A DNA stretch of 64,000 nt from assembly GCA_035438985.1 (NCBI GenBank), contig DAORJK010000003.1, positions 1 to 64,000 of the forward strand, written 5' to 3'. Below, one piece after another: positions 18,320 to 26,332 of this stretch (positions are counted from its first letter, which is position 1; each line of letters begins with the position of its first letter). This DNA comes from UBA4408 sp002389785 (GTDB lineage: Bacteria; Bacteroidota; Bacteroidia; UBA4408). A program made the position numbers and the translations under genes. The notes under the pieces were generated by a model, which searched no databases, was not told the DNA's origin, and was given only the letters and a program-made list of their open reading frames with translations.

Positions 18320-19195
18320 ATGAAAGCATACAACCCCAAAGATTGGACAAAGCTGATTTTTGCCTTTCACAAAACCGATACTTTTCGGCAATTAATTCCC
18401 GCAATCATTGGTTTAACCTTATTTTCAACTGTGCTTTGCTATTTTATTGTTCACTTAAAGTGGATAGAAATGAGAAGTACCACAGTGATGCATTCATTAC
18501 TCGGATTTGTTATTTCTATGCTACTTGTTTTTAGAACCAATACAGCCTACGACCGTTGGTGGGAAGGTAGAAGAATGTGGGGCGATTTGGTCAACAATTC
18601 GCGCAATTTAATGATGAAAATAAATGCCTTTATTCCTTCCGAAAAAATTGAATTGAAAAAACGATGGAGAATATTAATAAGCAATTATCCATTTGCATTA
18701 AAAGAACATTTACGTGGAGGATTTATCGCAGAAGAGTTAGAAGATACTGATACTTTAAGAGCAATTGAGTTACGCGAATACAAGCACATTCCGAATGTTT
18801 TGAGCGATCAGTTATTTAAGGAACTCGAAAATTTAAAAGTTGAAAAGTGCATCAGCGACGAAAAAATGTTGCTCTTAAACGATGAGGTTAAATCGCTTGC
18901 CAACATTTGTGGAGCCTGCGAACGCATTAAAGGAACTCCTATTCCCTATTCGTATAGTACCTTTATTAAACGCATCATATTTTTATATTCTATCACCTTG
19001 CCGCTTGGCTTAGTGGCCGATTTAAAATGGGCAACAGTCCCAATCGCAGTATTTGTATTTTATACTTTAGCGAGCATTGAGCTGATTGCGGAAGAAATTG
19101 AAGACCCTTTCGGGAAAGACACCAATGACTTACCTACCGACGATATAGCTCATCGCATAAAGGCCAATTTACTTGAATTGGAAAAGCGTTTCTGA
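18320..19195 (+). CDS. Bestrophin-family membrane channel protein
   Basis: This 291-aa protein has hydrophobic segments near residues 25-45 and 55-75 and two more near 210-245. It has the family signature RTNTAYDRWWEGRRMWGDLV after the second helix. The ending (IELIAEEIEDPFGKDTNDLPTD) is typical of bacterial bestrophins (UPF0187/YneE family), which form pentameric ion channels. Length fits the family. It has its own upstream gap with a TTTG (18252) and TACTTTG (18273) pair as a possible promoter. Physiological role is not evident from context. Confidence 0.88.
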   Translation: MKAYNPKDWTKLIFAFHKTDTFRQLIPAIIGLTLFSTVLCYFIVHLKWIEMRSTTVMHSLLGFVISMLLVFRTNTAYDRWWEGRRMWGDLVNNSRNLMMKINAFIPSEKIELKKRWRILISNYPFALKEHLRGGFIAEELEDTDTLRAIELREYKHIPNVLSDQLFKELENLKVEKCISDEKMLLLNDEVKSLANICGACERIKGTPIPYSYSTFIKRIIFLYSITLPLGLVADLKWATVPIAVFVFYTLASIELIAEEIEDPFGKDTNDLPTDDIAHRIKANLLELEKRF

Positions 19196-19220
19196 AGATA
19201 GAACTTTTGCGAGCTTATAC

Positions 19221-20510
19221 TTATCCTCGCATTAATCGCTCTATTTCATCCACTTCAATAGGAATGTTTTTCATCAAATCAACCGGTCCTTTCTTAGTTA
19301 CCAAAATGTTGTTTTCGATACGTATACCTAAATTTTCTTCAGCAATGTAAATACCGGGTTCGCAGGTAAATACCATTCCTTCTTCCAAGGGTCGTTTAAA
19401 GTCACCAACGTCGTGCACATCTAATCCTAAAAAATGTGAGGTGCCATGCATGAAGTATTTTTTATACAAAGGTTTATTTTTGTCTTGTTTAGCTACGGCT
19501 TTTGCATCAAGTAAACCCAATCCTATTAGTTCCTTTTCCATCAGTTTGCCCACCTCTACATGGTATTTTTCGATGGTGTTGCCTACAACCAACATCTTCG
19601 TTGCAGCACGCATTACGCGCAATACAGCATTGTATACTTCTTTTTGTCGTTTGCTAAATTTACCATTTGCCGGAACACAGCGTGTTAAATCGGATGCATA
19701 ATTTCCATATTCGGCTGCTACATCCAGCAAAATTAAATCCCCATTTTTACAGGGCTTATTATTTTCAACATAATGAAGTACACAAGCACTTCCACCGGAT
19801 GCTATAATTGGTCCATAAGCAAATCCTTGTGATCGATTGCGAATAAATTCATGAATTAATTCTGCTTCAATTTCATACTCCATTACACCCGGTTTAATAA
19901 ATTTGAGCAGCCTGCGAAATCCTTTTTCGGTTATGTTACAGGCCTGTTGAATTAACTCAATTTCGTACTTCGATTTAATGGCACGCAATTGATGCATGAT
20001 AGGTGCCAAGCGATGATAGGAATGCAATGGAAAGTTTTGACGACACCAGTGAATAAATCGTGCATCGCGGGTTTCCACTTCAATAACAGCGCGAGTATGT
20101 TCATTGGTGTTTAAATACACATTTTGTACTCGAAACATCAACTGTTTAAAAATGGTGTTGAATTCGTGCAGCCAATAAATGGTTTTAATTCCAGAAGTTG
20201 CTGTTGCTTCGTCTTTTGTGTATTTATGACCTTCCCAAACGGCAATATGCTCATTGGTTTCTTTCAAAAATAATATTTCACGGTGTGCGACATCTTTTGC
20301 ATCGGGATAAATTAGCAAAATGCTTTCTTCTTGATCAATTCCCGATAAATAAAATAAATCTGCATTTTGACGAAAGCCCATGTGTCCATCGGCATTGGTT
20401 GGCATAATATCATTGCTATTGAAAACTGCAAGTGAATTTGCTGCTAATTTTTTTGCAAAACGAAGTCTGTTTTCGCTAAATAATTTGGAGTCAATTGATT
20501 TGTATTTCAT
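19221..20510 (-). CDS. pepP: Xaa-Pro aminopeptidase (aminopeptidase P)
   Basis: This 429-aa cytoplasmic metallopeptidase of family M24B removes N-terminal residues preceding proline. The N-terminal creatinase-like domain (about 1-165) starts FSENRLRFAKKLAANSLAVF. The catalytic pita-bread domain has all expected metal ligands: two Asp in LLDVAAEYGNYASDLTR, His in HGTSHFLGLDVHD, Glu in FTCEPGIY and Glu in GIRIENNILV. Length is normal for PepP. It is divergent from sdhC. Confidence 0.94.
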   Translation of the reverse strand: MKYKSIDSKLFSENRLRFAKKLAANSLAVFNSNDIMPTNADGHMGFRQNADLFYLSGIDQEESILLIYPDAKDVAHREILFLKETNEHIAVWEGHKYTKDEATATSGIKTIYWLHEFNTIFKQLMFRVQNVYLNTNEHTRAVIEVETRDARFIHWCRQNFPLHSYHRLAPIMHQLRAIKSKYEIELIQQACNITEKGFRRLLKFIKPGVMEYEIEAELIHEFIRNRSQGFAYGPIIASGGSACVLHYVENNKPCKNGDLILLDVAAEYGNYASDLTRCVPANGKFSKRQKEVYNAVLRVMRAATKMLVVGNTIEKYHVEVGKLMEKELIGLGLLDAKAVAKQDKNKPLYKKYFMHGTSHFLGLDVHDVGDFKRPLEEGMVFTCEPGIYIAEENLGIRIENNILVTKKGPVDLMKNIPIEVDEIERLMRG

Positions 20511-20565
20511 AGTTTATTAAGTGTATCAATCTGTTAGCATTCGCTTAAAACTTTCTAAAATAATA

Positions 20566-20596
20566 TTTGTTTAAAGTTATTAAGATTCTAAATTTG
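20566..20596 (+). promoter_or_regulatory. sdhCAB promoter (TTTG-N19-TAAATTTG)
   Basis: TTTG at 20566-20569 and TAAATTTG at 20589-20596, with a 19-bp spacer, match the Bacteroidota -33/-7 promoter. The predicted leader is about 50 nt before ATG 20654. It also shows that the longer reading frame beginning with TTG at 20567 is not the real start. Confidence 0.75.
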
Positions 20597-20653
20597 TCAA
20601 CGGTAAATATAGCTATTTTAACTCTTACAACCTCTATAAACGCTACAATCGCA

Positions 20654-21334
20654 ATGAGTCATCAAAAAAAACTACTCGAATCATCTATCGGAAAAAAAAT
20701 AATTATGGGTGTAACCGGCCTGTTTTTAATTTCCTTTTTACTTGTGCACTGTGCAATTAATGCCTGTATTTTTGCTAACGACGGTGGCTTACTTTTTAAT
20801 GAAGCTGCACATTTTATGGCTACCAATATACTTATTCGTACCATGGAAATTGTTTTGTTTTTCGGAATCATCCTCCACATTGTACAAGCCTTGGTGCTAA
20901 CGCTGCACAACAACAAAGCACGGCCGGTTAAATATGCAAAATCGAATCCCTCCGCCAATAGCAAATGGTATTCACGCAGCATGGGCTTATTGGGTACTTT
21001 GCTTTTGATGTTTCTAATTTTACACTTGGGTCACTTTTGGGTTAAAAGCCGCATCACCGGATTGCCGGGCCTTGACGCAAATGGACACGATAATTTATAT
21101 GCTCAAATGCAGCTTACCTTTTCGTATGGTGGAGGTGTTTTTGTGTATGCAATTAGCATGATATCATTGGCCTATCACTTGTTGCACGGTTTTCAATCAG
21201 CCTTTCAAACCTTTGGTTTAAATCATAAAAATTTCACACCATTTATTAAGAAATTAGGAATCGCATTTTCCATTATTGTGCCTTTTGTATTTGCCATGAT
21301 GCCTATTGCCATGTATTTTGGCTGGATAAAATAA
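20654..21334 (+). CDS. sdhC: Succinate dehydrogenase cytochrome b subunit
   Basis: From ATG 20654 (MSHQKKLLESSIGKK) the protein has 226 residues, the normal length for the di-haem b558 type used by Bacteroidota. Five membrane helices are visible. Candidate haem-ligand histidines lie in LLVHCAINA, GIILHIVQAL, LILHLGHFW and LAYHLLHGFQSAF. It anchors SdhAB and passes electrons to the quinone pool. It is first in sdhCAB, with the promoter at 20566. Confidence 0.92.
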   Translation: MSHQKKLLESSIGKKIIMGVTGLFLISFLLVHCAINACIFANDGGLLFNEAAHFMATNILIRTMEIVLFFGIILHIVQALVLTLHNNKARPVKYAKSNPSANSKWYSRSMGLLGTLLLMFLILHLGHFWVKSRITGLPGLDANGHDNLYAQMQLTFSYGGGVFVYAISMISLAYHLLHGFQSAFQTFGLNHKNFTPFIKKLGIAFSIIVPFVFAMMPIAMYFGWIK

Positions 21335-21419
21335 GCGCTGTCAAATACCCGAATTTTTTAAGAGCATAGTTAACAACAAAAAAATATAACGACATTTTCA
21401 CTATCAATACAAAAGATAC

Positions 21420-23333
21420 ATGAAACTAGATTCAAAAATTCCTCCAGGACCTTTAGCCGAAAAATGGACAAAACATAAAGCGGCAATCAAATTGGTGAAT
21501 CCTGCCAATAAACGAAAACTGGAAGTAATCGTAATAGGAACCGGCCTAGCAGGTGCATCTGCAGCCGCAAGCTTAGGTGAACTTGGATATAAAGTAAAAG
21601 CATTTTGCTTTCAGGATAGTGCACGCCGTGCGCATAGCATTGCAGCACAAGGAGGAATAAACTCAGCCAAAAATTATAAAAATGACGGTGACAGCGTATA
21701 TCGTCTTTTTTACGATACCATTAAAGGTGGCGATTTTCGAGCGCGAGAAGCAAATGTGCATCGGTTGGCAGAGGTGAGTGTAAATATCATTGATCAATGT
21801 GTTGCACAGGGAGTTCCTTTTGCTCGCGATTATGGAGGTTTACTTGATAACCGAAGTTTTGGAGGTTCACAAGTTTCGCGTACATTTTATGCTCGCGGAC
21901 AAACCGGGCAACAATTATTATTGGGTGCATACTCCGCTTTGAGTCGTCAAGTTGGGTTAAAAAATGTTGAAATGTATACCCGCCACGAAATGATTGAAGT
22001 GGTTACCATCGATGGAAAAGCACGCGGCATTATCGCGCGTGATTTGGTTACGGGAAAGCTTGAACGCCATTTTGGACATGCGGTTGTATTGGCGAGTGGA
22101 GGTTATGGAAATGTTTTTTTCTTGAGTACAAATGCGATGGGAAGTAACGTTACTGCTGCCTGGAAAGCATACAAACAAGGAGCATTTTTTGGAAATCCTT
22201 GCTTCACACAAATTCATCCAACGTGCATTCCGGTAAGTGGGGATTATCAAAGTAAATTAACTTTGATGAGCGAGAGTTTACGTAACGATGGCCGCGTTTG
22301 GGTACCTAAAGCAAAAGGTGATAAACGTAAGCCTCAAGACATTCCAGAAGAAGAACGCGATTATTACCTCGAAAGAAAATATCCTAGTTATGGAAATCTT
22401 GCCCCACGTGATATAGCCAGTAGAGCTGCAAAAGAAGCATGTGACGATGGGCGTGGTGTGGGAGAATCAGGCTTAGCAGTGTATCTTGATTTTGCAGCTG
22501 CAATAAAGCGACTCGGCAAATCAGTAATCGAAGCCCGCTATGGAAATTTATTCGACATGTATGCGCACATCACCAACGAAGATCCGTATCAGGTTCCGAT
22601 GCGCATTTATCCGGCTGTGCATTACACCATGGGTGGTTTGTGGGTGGATTATAATTTGATGACAACCGTTCCGGGACTGTATGCAACCGGTGAAGCAAAT
22701 TTTAGTGATCATGGCGCGAATCGATTGGGAGCTTCTGCTTTGATGCAAGGACTTGCAGACGGTTATTTTGTTTTACCCTATACCATTGGAGATTATTTAG
22801 CGGGTGAAATTTTTACGAAAGCTATACCAACCGATCACCCGGCTTTTGTTGAGGCGGAGGCGAATGCAAAAGCAAGAATGGAAAAATTACTTTCAATTCA
22901 GGGTACAAAAACTGTGGATGATTATCACAAAGAACTCGGAAAAATAATGTGGGATTATTGTGGAATGGCTCGTACTGCAGAAGGCTTAACAAAAGCAAAA
23001 GGGATGCTCAAAGAACTGCGCAAAGAATTTTGGAATAACGTAAAAGTTACCGGTGGCATGTATGAAATGAATCCTGATTTGGATAAAGCCGGCAGAGTGG
23101 CTGATTTTATTGAATTAGGTGAATTAATGGTGAACGATGCTTTGCAAAGAAATGAATCATGCGGCGGACATTTTAGAACCGAATTTCAAGACGAAGGTGA
23201 AGCGAAACGTGATGATGCCAATTACGCCTATGTAGCTGCATGGGAGTTCAAAGGAATTGATTCAGAACCACAATTACACAAAGAAGAATTAGTATACGAA
23301 AACATTAAACTGGCAACCAGAAGTTATAAATAA
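21420..23333 (+). CDS. sdhA: Succinate dehydrogenase/fumarate reductase flavoprotein subunit
   Basis: This 637-aa flavoprotein oxidises succinate to fumarate. It shows the FAD-binding GTGLAGASAAASLGELG motif and the flavinylation segment ARRAHSIAAQGG with His72 as the covalent FAD site. Other motifs are HPTCIPVSG and YPAVHYTMGGLWVDY, with active-site His and Arg regions. The length matches the Bacteroidota/epsilon-type enzyme. It starts 85 bp after sdhC. Confidence 0.96.
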   Translation: MKLDSKIPPGPLAEKWTKHKAAIKLVNPANKRKLEVIVIGTGLAGASAAASLGELGYKVKAFCFQDSARRAHSIAAQGGINSAKNYKNDGDSVYRLFYDTIKGGDFRAREANVHRLAEVSVNIIDQCVAQGVPFARDYGGLLDNRSFGGSQVSRTFYARGQTGQQLLLGAYSALSRQVGLKNVEMYTRHEMIEVVTIDGKARGIIARDLVTGKLERHFGHAVVLASGGYGNVFFLSTNAMGSNVTAAWKAYKQGAFFGNPCFTQIHPTCIPVSGDYQSKLTLMSESLRNDGRVWVPKAKGDKRKPQDIPEEERDYYLERKYPSYGNLAPRDIASRAAKEACDDGRGVGESGLAVYLDFAAAIKRLGKSVIEARYGNLFDMYAHITNEDPYQVPMRIYPAVHYTMGGLWVDYNLMTTVPGLYATGEANFSDHGANRLGASALMQGLADGYFVLPYTIGDYLAGEIFTKAIPTDHPAFVEAEANAKARMEKLLSIQGTKTVDDYHKELGKIMWDYCGMARTAEGLTKAKGMLKELRKEFWNNVKVTGGMYEMNPDLDKAGRVADFIELGELMVNDALQRNESCGGHFRTEFQDEGEAKRDDANYAYVAAWEFKGIDSEPQLHKEELVYENIKLATRSYK

Positions 23334-23439
23334 ACACAACAATTTCAGATAAGGCCAATAAACAAGCTGTTGGCAAAGGAATTTAAATTTTGAAACCCGT
23401 TTCCTACAGCTTATTTAAAAGTATTTAAAAAATAAATTC

Positions 23440-24183
23440 ATGAAATTCACACTAAAAATCTGGCGACAAGCCAACGCAACATCAGAAGGTAAATTGGTGA
23501 ATTACCCAATTGACAATATCAGTGCAGATATGTCTTTTTTGGAAATGATGGACGTACTTAATGAAGAGTTAATTCGCAAAGGCGAAACACCGGTAGCATT
23601 CGACCACGACTGCCGTGAAGGTATTTGCGGAATGTGCAGCATGTTTATAAATGGCCGTGCACATGGTCCCAAAAAAGCTACTACCACTTGCCAATTATAC
23701 ATGCGTAATTTTACCGATGGCGAAACCATTTACGTGGAACCATTTAGAGCTGCTGCATTTCCGAATGTGAAAGACGTGGTTGTAGATCGTTCGTCCTTCG
23801 ACAGAATTATGGCAGCAGGAGGATTTGTATCGGTGAATACCGGACAGGCAATGGACGCAAACAACATAGCTGTAAACAAAGACAACGCTGATTTGGCTAT
23901 GGATGCTGCCGCATGCATTGGTTGTGGCGCCTGTGTTGCTGCGTGCAAAAACGCAAGTGCGATGTTGTTTGTTAGCGCAAAAGTTTCGCAATTTGCTTTA
24001 TTACCACAAGGACAAATTGAGCGCGAAAGACGTGTATTAGCTATGGTAAATCAAATGGATGAAGAGGGATTTGGAGCCTGCACCAATACCGGTGCTTGTG
24101 AAGCCGAGTGTCCAAAAGAAATTTCAATTAGCAACATTGCACGAATGAATCGCGAATACCTTTCAGCAAAGGCGAATAATTAA
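23440..24183 (+). CDS. sdhB: Succinate dehydrogenase/fumarate reductase iron-sulfur subunit
   Basis: This 247-aa subunit relays electrons from FAD to the cytochrome b subunit. The [2Fe-2S] ligands lie in CREGICGMCSMF plus a later Cys in TTTCQL. The [4Fe-4S] and [3Fe-4S] clusters use CIGCGACVAAC and CTNTGACEAECP. It is 106 bp after sdhA. Its stop codon directly abuts the stop codon of the convergent Lrp gene. Confidence 0.96.
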   Translation: MKFTLKIWRQANATSEGKLVNYPIDNISADMSFLEMMDVLNEELIRKGETPVAFDHDCREGICGMCSMFINGRAHGPKKATTTCQLYMRNFTDGETIYVEPFRAAAFPNVKDVVVDRSSFDRIMAAGGFVSVNTGQAMDANNIAVNKDNADLAMDAAACIGCGACVAACKNASAMLFVSAKVSQFALLPQGQIERERRVLAMVNQMDEEGFGACTNTGACEAECPKEISISNIARMNREYLSAKANN

Positions 24184-24648
24184 TTAGTTGATTTTTATTT
24201 GCCTTTTGAAACTTTCTTCAAGTGATATAAAGGTTTCAGTGCGCGACACTCCTTTTATGCTTTGAATTTTTTCGTTTAATACTTCACGCAAATGATTGGT
24301 ATCGCGGCAATATATTTTCGCAAACATGCTGTAGGTTCCGGTTAAATAGTGCAGTTCAACAATTTCTTGAATTTTTTTCATGCGTGCCACGGCTTCATTG
24401 TATTCAGAACCTCTTTCCAAAAAAATTCCTAAAAAAGCACATATATCAAATCCTATTTTTGTTGGGTCAATTTCAAACTGAGCTCCTTTAATAACACCCA
24501 TTTCCTGCAATTTCTTCATCCGCACATGTACCGTTCCTCCAGATACCAATAGTTCTTTAGCTATTTCTGTAAAAGGAATCGTTGCATCCTTCATTACCAT
24601 CGATAAAATATCCTGATCGAGTTTATCAATTTGATAAAGATTCTTCAT
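24184..24648 (-). CDS. Lrp/AsnC-family transcriptional regulator
   Basis: This 154-aa protein has an N-terminal winged HTH (LDQDILSMVMKDATIPFTEIAKELLVSGGTVHVRMKKLQEMGVI) and a C-terminal RAM ligand/oligomerisation domain (ICAFLGIFLERGSEYNEAVARM ... GTYSMFAKIYC). Family members respond to amino acids or related effectors. The effector here is unknown. It ends with no gap against sdhB on the opposite strand, so the two transcripts probably overlap. Its own promoter is at 24679-24710. Confidence 0.93.
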   Translation of the reverse strand: MKNLYQIDKLDQDILSMVMKDATIPFTEIAKELLVSGGTVHVRMKKLQEMGVIKGAQFEIDPTKIGFDICAFLGIFLERGSEYNEAVARMKKIQEIVELHYLTGTYSMFAKIYCRDTNHLREVLNEKIQSIKGVSRTETFISLEESFKRQIKIN

Positions 24649-24678
24649 AATTTTATACTATTTTTAAATTTTTCGTAA

Positions 24679-24710
24679 CAAATCTATACATATTTTGATT
24701 TATTTTCAAA
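24679..24710 (-). promoter_or_regulatory. Promoter of the Lrp/AsnC gene (TTTG-N20-TAGATTTG)
   Basis: On the minus strand, TTTG (24710-24707) and TAGATTTG (24686-24679) are separated by 20 bp, a good Bacteroidota promoter. The box lies 30 nt upstream of the start codon at 24648. Confidence 0.7.
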
Positions 24711-24789
24711 AATTAATAAGTTATCGTGAAAATATACTAATACACTTCAAAGAATACTATTTTTGTAGTGGTTTTAATGGGTTAGTTAA

Positions 24790-25773
24790 TTATAGCAGAA
24801 GGTTGCATCCGCGAATATCGCTGTTGTCAAATCTGCCAAGCACTTCAAAAGAGTTGTCACTATATACTCGGCCCAAATCTTGGGTTGAAATGAAGCTGCA
24901 GGAATTGAGGTTAGCGAGATCGATGACATTTAGGCCTCCGGTTTTTTGGGTTAGAACCGGACTTAAAGGATCATCGATCTCTCTTGCTTCGACAAGCATC
25001 CAGGGTGGACACCTAAAAATTCCTTCTCCTTTTGAGTATGCTTGTGATAACAATTCTGTCATTCCGTATTCTGAATGAATGTGCTTTACACCGAATGAAT
25101 TCCTAAGTACATCGTGTAATTGTTTGCGAATAATTTCTTTACGTCGTCCTTTCATACCGCCGGTTTCCATTACAATGCAATTTTCAAGCTGCAGGGTATA
25201 TTTTTCTGCGAAATCAAGTAAGGCATAACTCACTCCCAGCAACAATGTTTTTTGGCCTTTATATGAAAGTTCCTCTAATGTAGTCCTCAATTCATTATCC
25301 GCACTTAAATAATAGCCACTTAGCGGATGTTTTGATTGTTTTATTAAATCATCTACCATATAAATTAAGGAAGAGCCGCTTCGCTCTGAATATGACGGCA
25401 ATAAAGCTACAATGCAGTAGTCTTCAGGTTTGCCATAAAACAATTCGAAAGTGCTTTGATAACTTTTTTTATAAAGGTCTGTCTCCAATACATAATGCGA
25501 AGAAGTAGTAGTTCCGGTGGTTCCACTACTGCTGAAAACTATTTCGGGCCTTGCGTTTCCGGAAACAATTGGGTGTGTTTTAAAAAAAGAAATTGGCAAA
25601 AAAGGAATTTCATTGCTGCTATTTACCTTGTTGGGATCGACTTTTAGGGCATTAACAAAATGCCGATATACTTCACAATGCTCATATTGATAGTGAAACA
25701 CACTCACTGCACAAGCTTCAAAGGAAGCATCGTTTGTTATAGAAAAAATTTGTTTTCGAAGTTGGTCCAGCAT
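24790..25773 (-). CDS. LuxE-like acyl-protein synthetase
   Basis: This 327-aa protein resembles the LuxE acyl-protein synthetase branch of the adenylate-forming (ANL) superfamily. It has the phosphate-binding loop SSSGTTG (81-87), an HSEYGMTELLSQAY motif like the A5 region, and GGLNVIDLANL and QDLGRVY nearer the C-terminus. Such enzymes activate a carboxylic acid with ATP and transfer it to a protein Cys or carrier. No luxCD/AB genes are nearby, so bioluminescence is not implied and the acid substrate is unknown. It is divergent from the lipoprotein gene at 25838. Confidence 0.82.
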   Translation of the reverse strand: MLDQLRKQIFSITNDASFEACAVSVFHYQYEHCEVYRHFVNALKVDPNKVNSSNEIPFLPISFFKTHPIVSGNARPEIVFSSSGTTGTTTSSHYVLETDLYKKSYQSTFELFYGKPEDYCIVALLPSYSERSGSSLIYMVDDLIKQSKHPLSGYYLSADNELRTTLEELSYKGQKTLLLGVSYALLDFAEKYTLQLENCIVMETGGMKGRRKEIIRKQLHDVLRNSFGVKHIHSEYGMTELLSQAYSKGEGIFRCPPWMLVEAREIDDPLSPVLTQKTGGLNVIDLANLNSCSFISTQDLGRVYSDNSFEVLGRFDNSDIRGCNLLL

Positions 25774-25816
25774 AGTAAATTAGCCTGTATAACAGCAATT
25801 CGATTAATTTTAGTTG

Positions 25817-25824
25817 TATATTTG
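25817..25824 (+). promoter_or_regulatory. -7 box TATATTTG of the 25838 lipoprotein gene
   Basis: TATATTTG is a perfect TAnnTTTG box ending 13 nt before ATG 25838. The frame can be extended to a TTG or ATG near 25814, but that overlaps the box, so 25838 is chosen. Confidence 0.6.
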
Positions 25825-25837
25825 TTGTTCTCGAATC

Positions 25838-26317
25838 ATGAATAATTTTTCAAAAATAACAGTATTTATTTGGCTTCTTGCAGCACTCGTTTGCGCAGCT
25901 TGTAAGAAACACAATTCCTTTCCGGTTGAACCAGAAATTAGCTTTAAAGGCTTTGAAAAATTTGGTGCTGATTCGGCCCATCTTATTATTTCGTTTACTG
26001 ATGGTGACGGAGATATAGGTCTCAGTCAAAGCGATACAACAGAGCCTTATTTATTTAATTTTTTCACACGCTATTACCAGAAAAAAAATGGTGTCTTTAC
26101 AGAAAAAATTTTGCCGATTCCTTTAAACTATCGAATCCCGATTTTATACTCTGGAAAAAAATCAAAATCACTTGAGGGCGATATCTTGATTACCTACTTA
26201 AAACCCTATTATTTTCCAACTTCTTCCAGCGATACCATACAGTATGAGGTGTACATCAAAGACCGCGCATTAAATACAAGTAATTCAGTTAAAACTGATG
26301 AAATAATTGTTCCTTGA
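25838..26317 (+). CDS. Putative lipoprotein of unknown function
   Basis: This 159-aa protein begins MNNFSKITVFIWLLAALVCAACKK, a lipoprotein-like signal with an unusual Cys at lipobox position -3. The remainder contains ISFTDGDGDIGLSQSD, a phrase seen in a family of Bacteroidota lipoproteins that often occur singly. It ends with a beta-rich stretch (YEVYIKDRALNTSNSVKTDEI). I recognise no catalytic motif. It converges with the PuuD-like gene. Confidence 0.72.
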   Translation: MNNFSKITVFIWLLAALVCAACKKHNSFPVEPEISFKGFEKFGADSAHLIISFTDGDGDIGLSQSDTTEPYLFNFFTRYYQKKNGVFTEKILPIPLNYRIPILYSGKKSKSLEGDILITYLKPYYFPTSSSDTIQYEVYIKDRALNTSNSVKTDEIIVP

Positions 26318-26332
26318 TAGGACTGGCTTTTG

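Noticed and set aside
24695..25078. 127-codon plus-strand frame antisense to the LuxE-like gene
   Set aside because: The opposite strand encodes a well-recognised enzyme over this stretch, and the antisense product shows no signal, domain or promoter.
24790..25773. Bioluminescence (lux) locus
   Set aside because: Only a LuxE-like gene is present; no luciferase, reductase or thioesterase genes are nearby.
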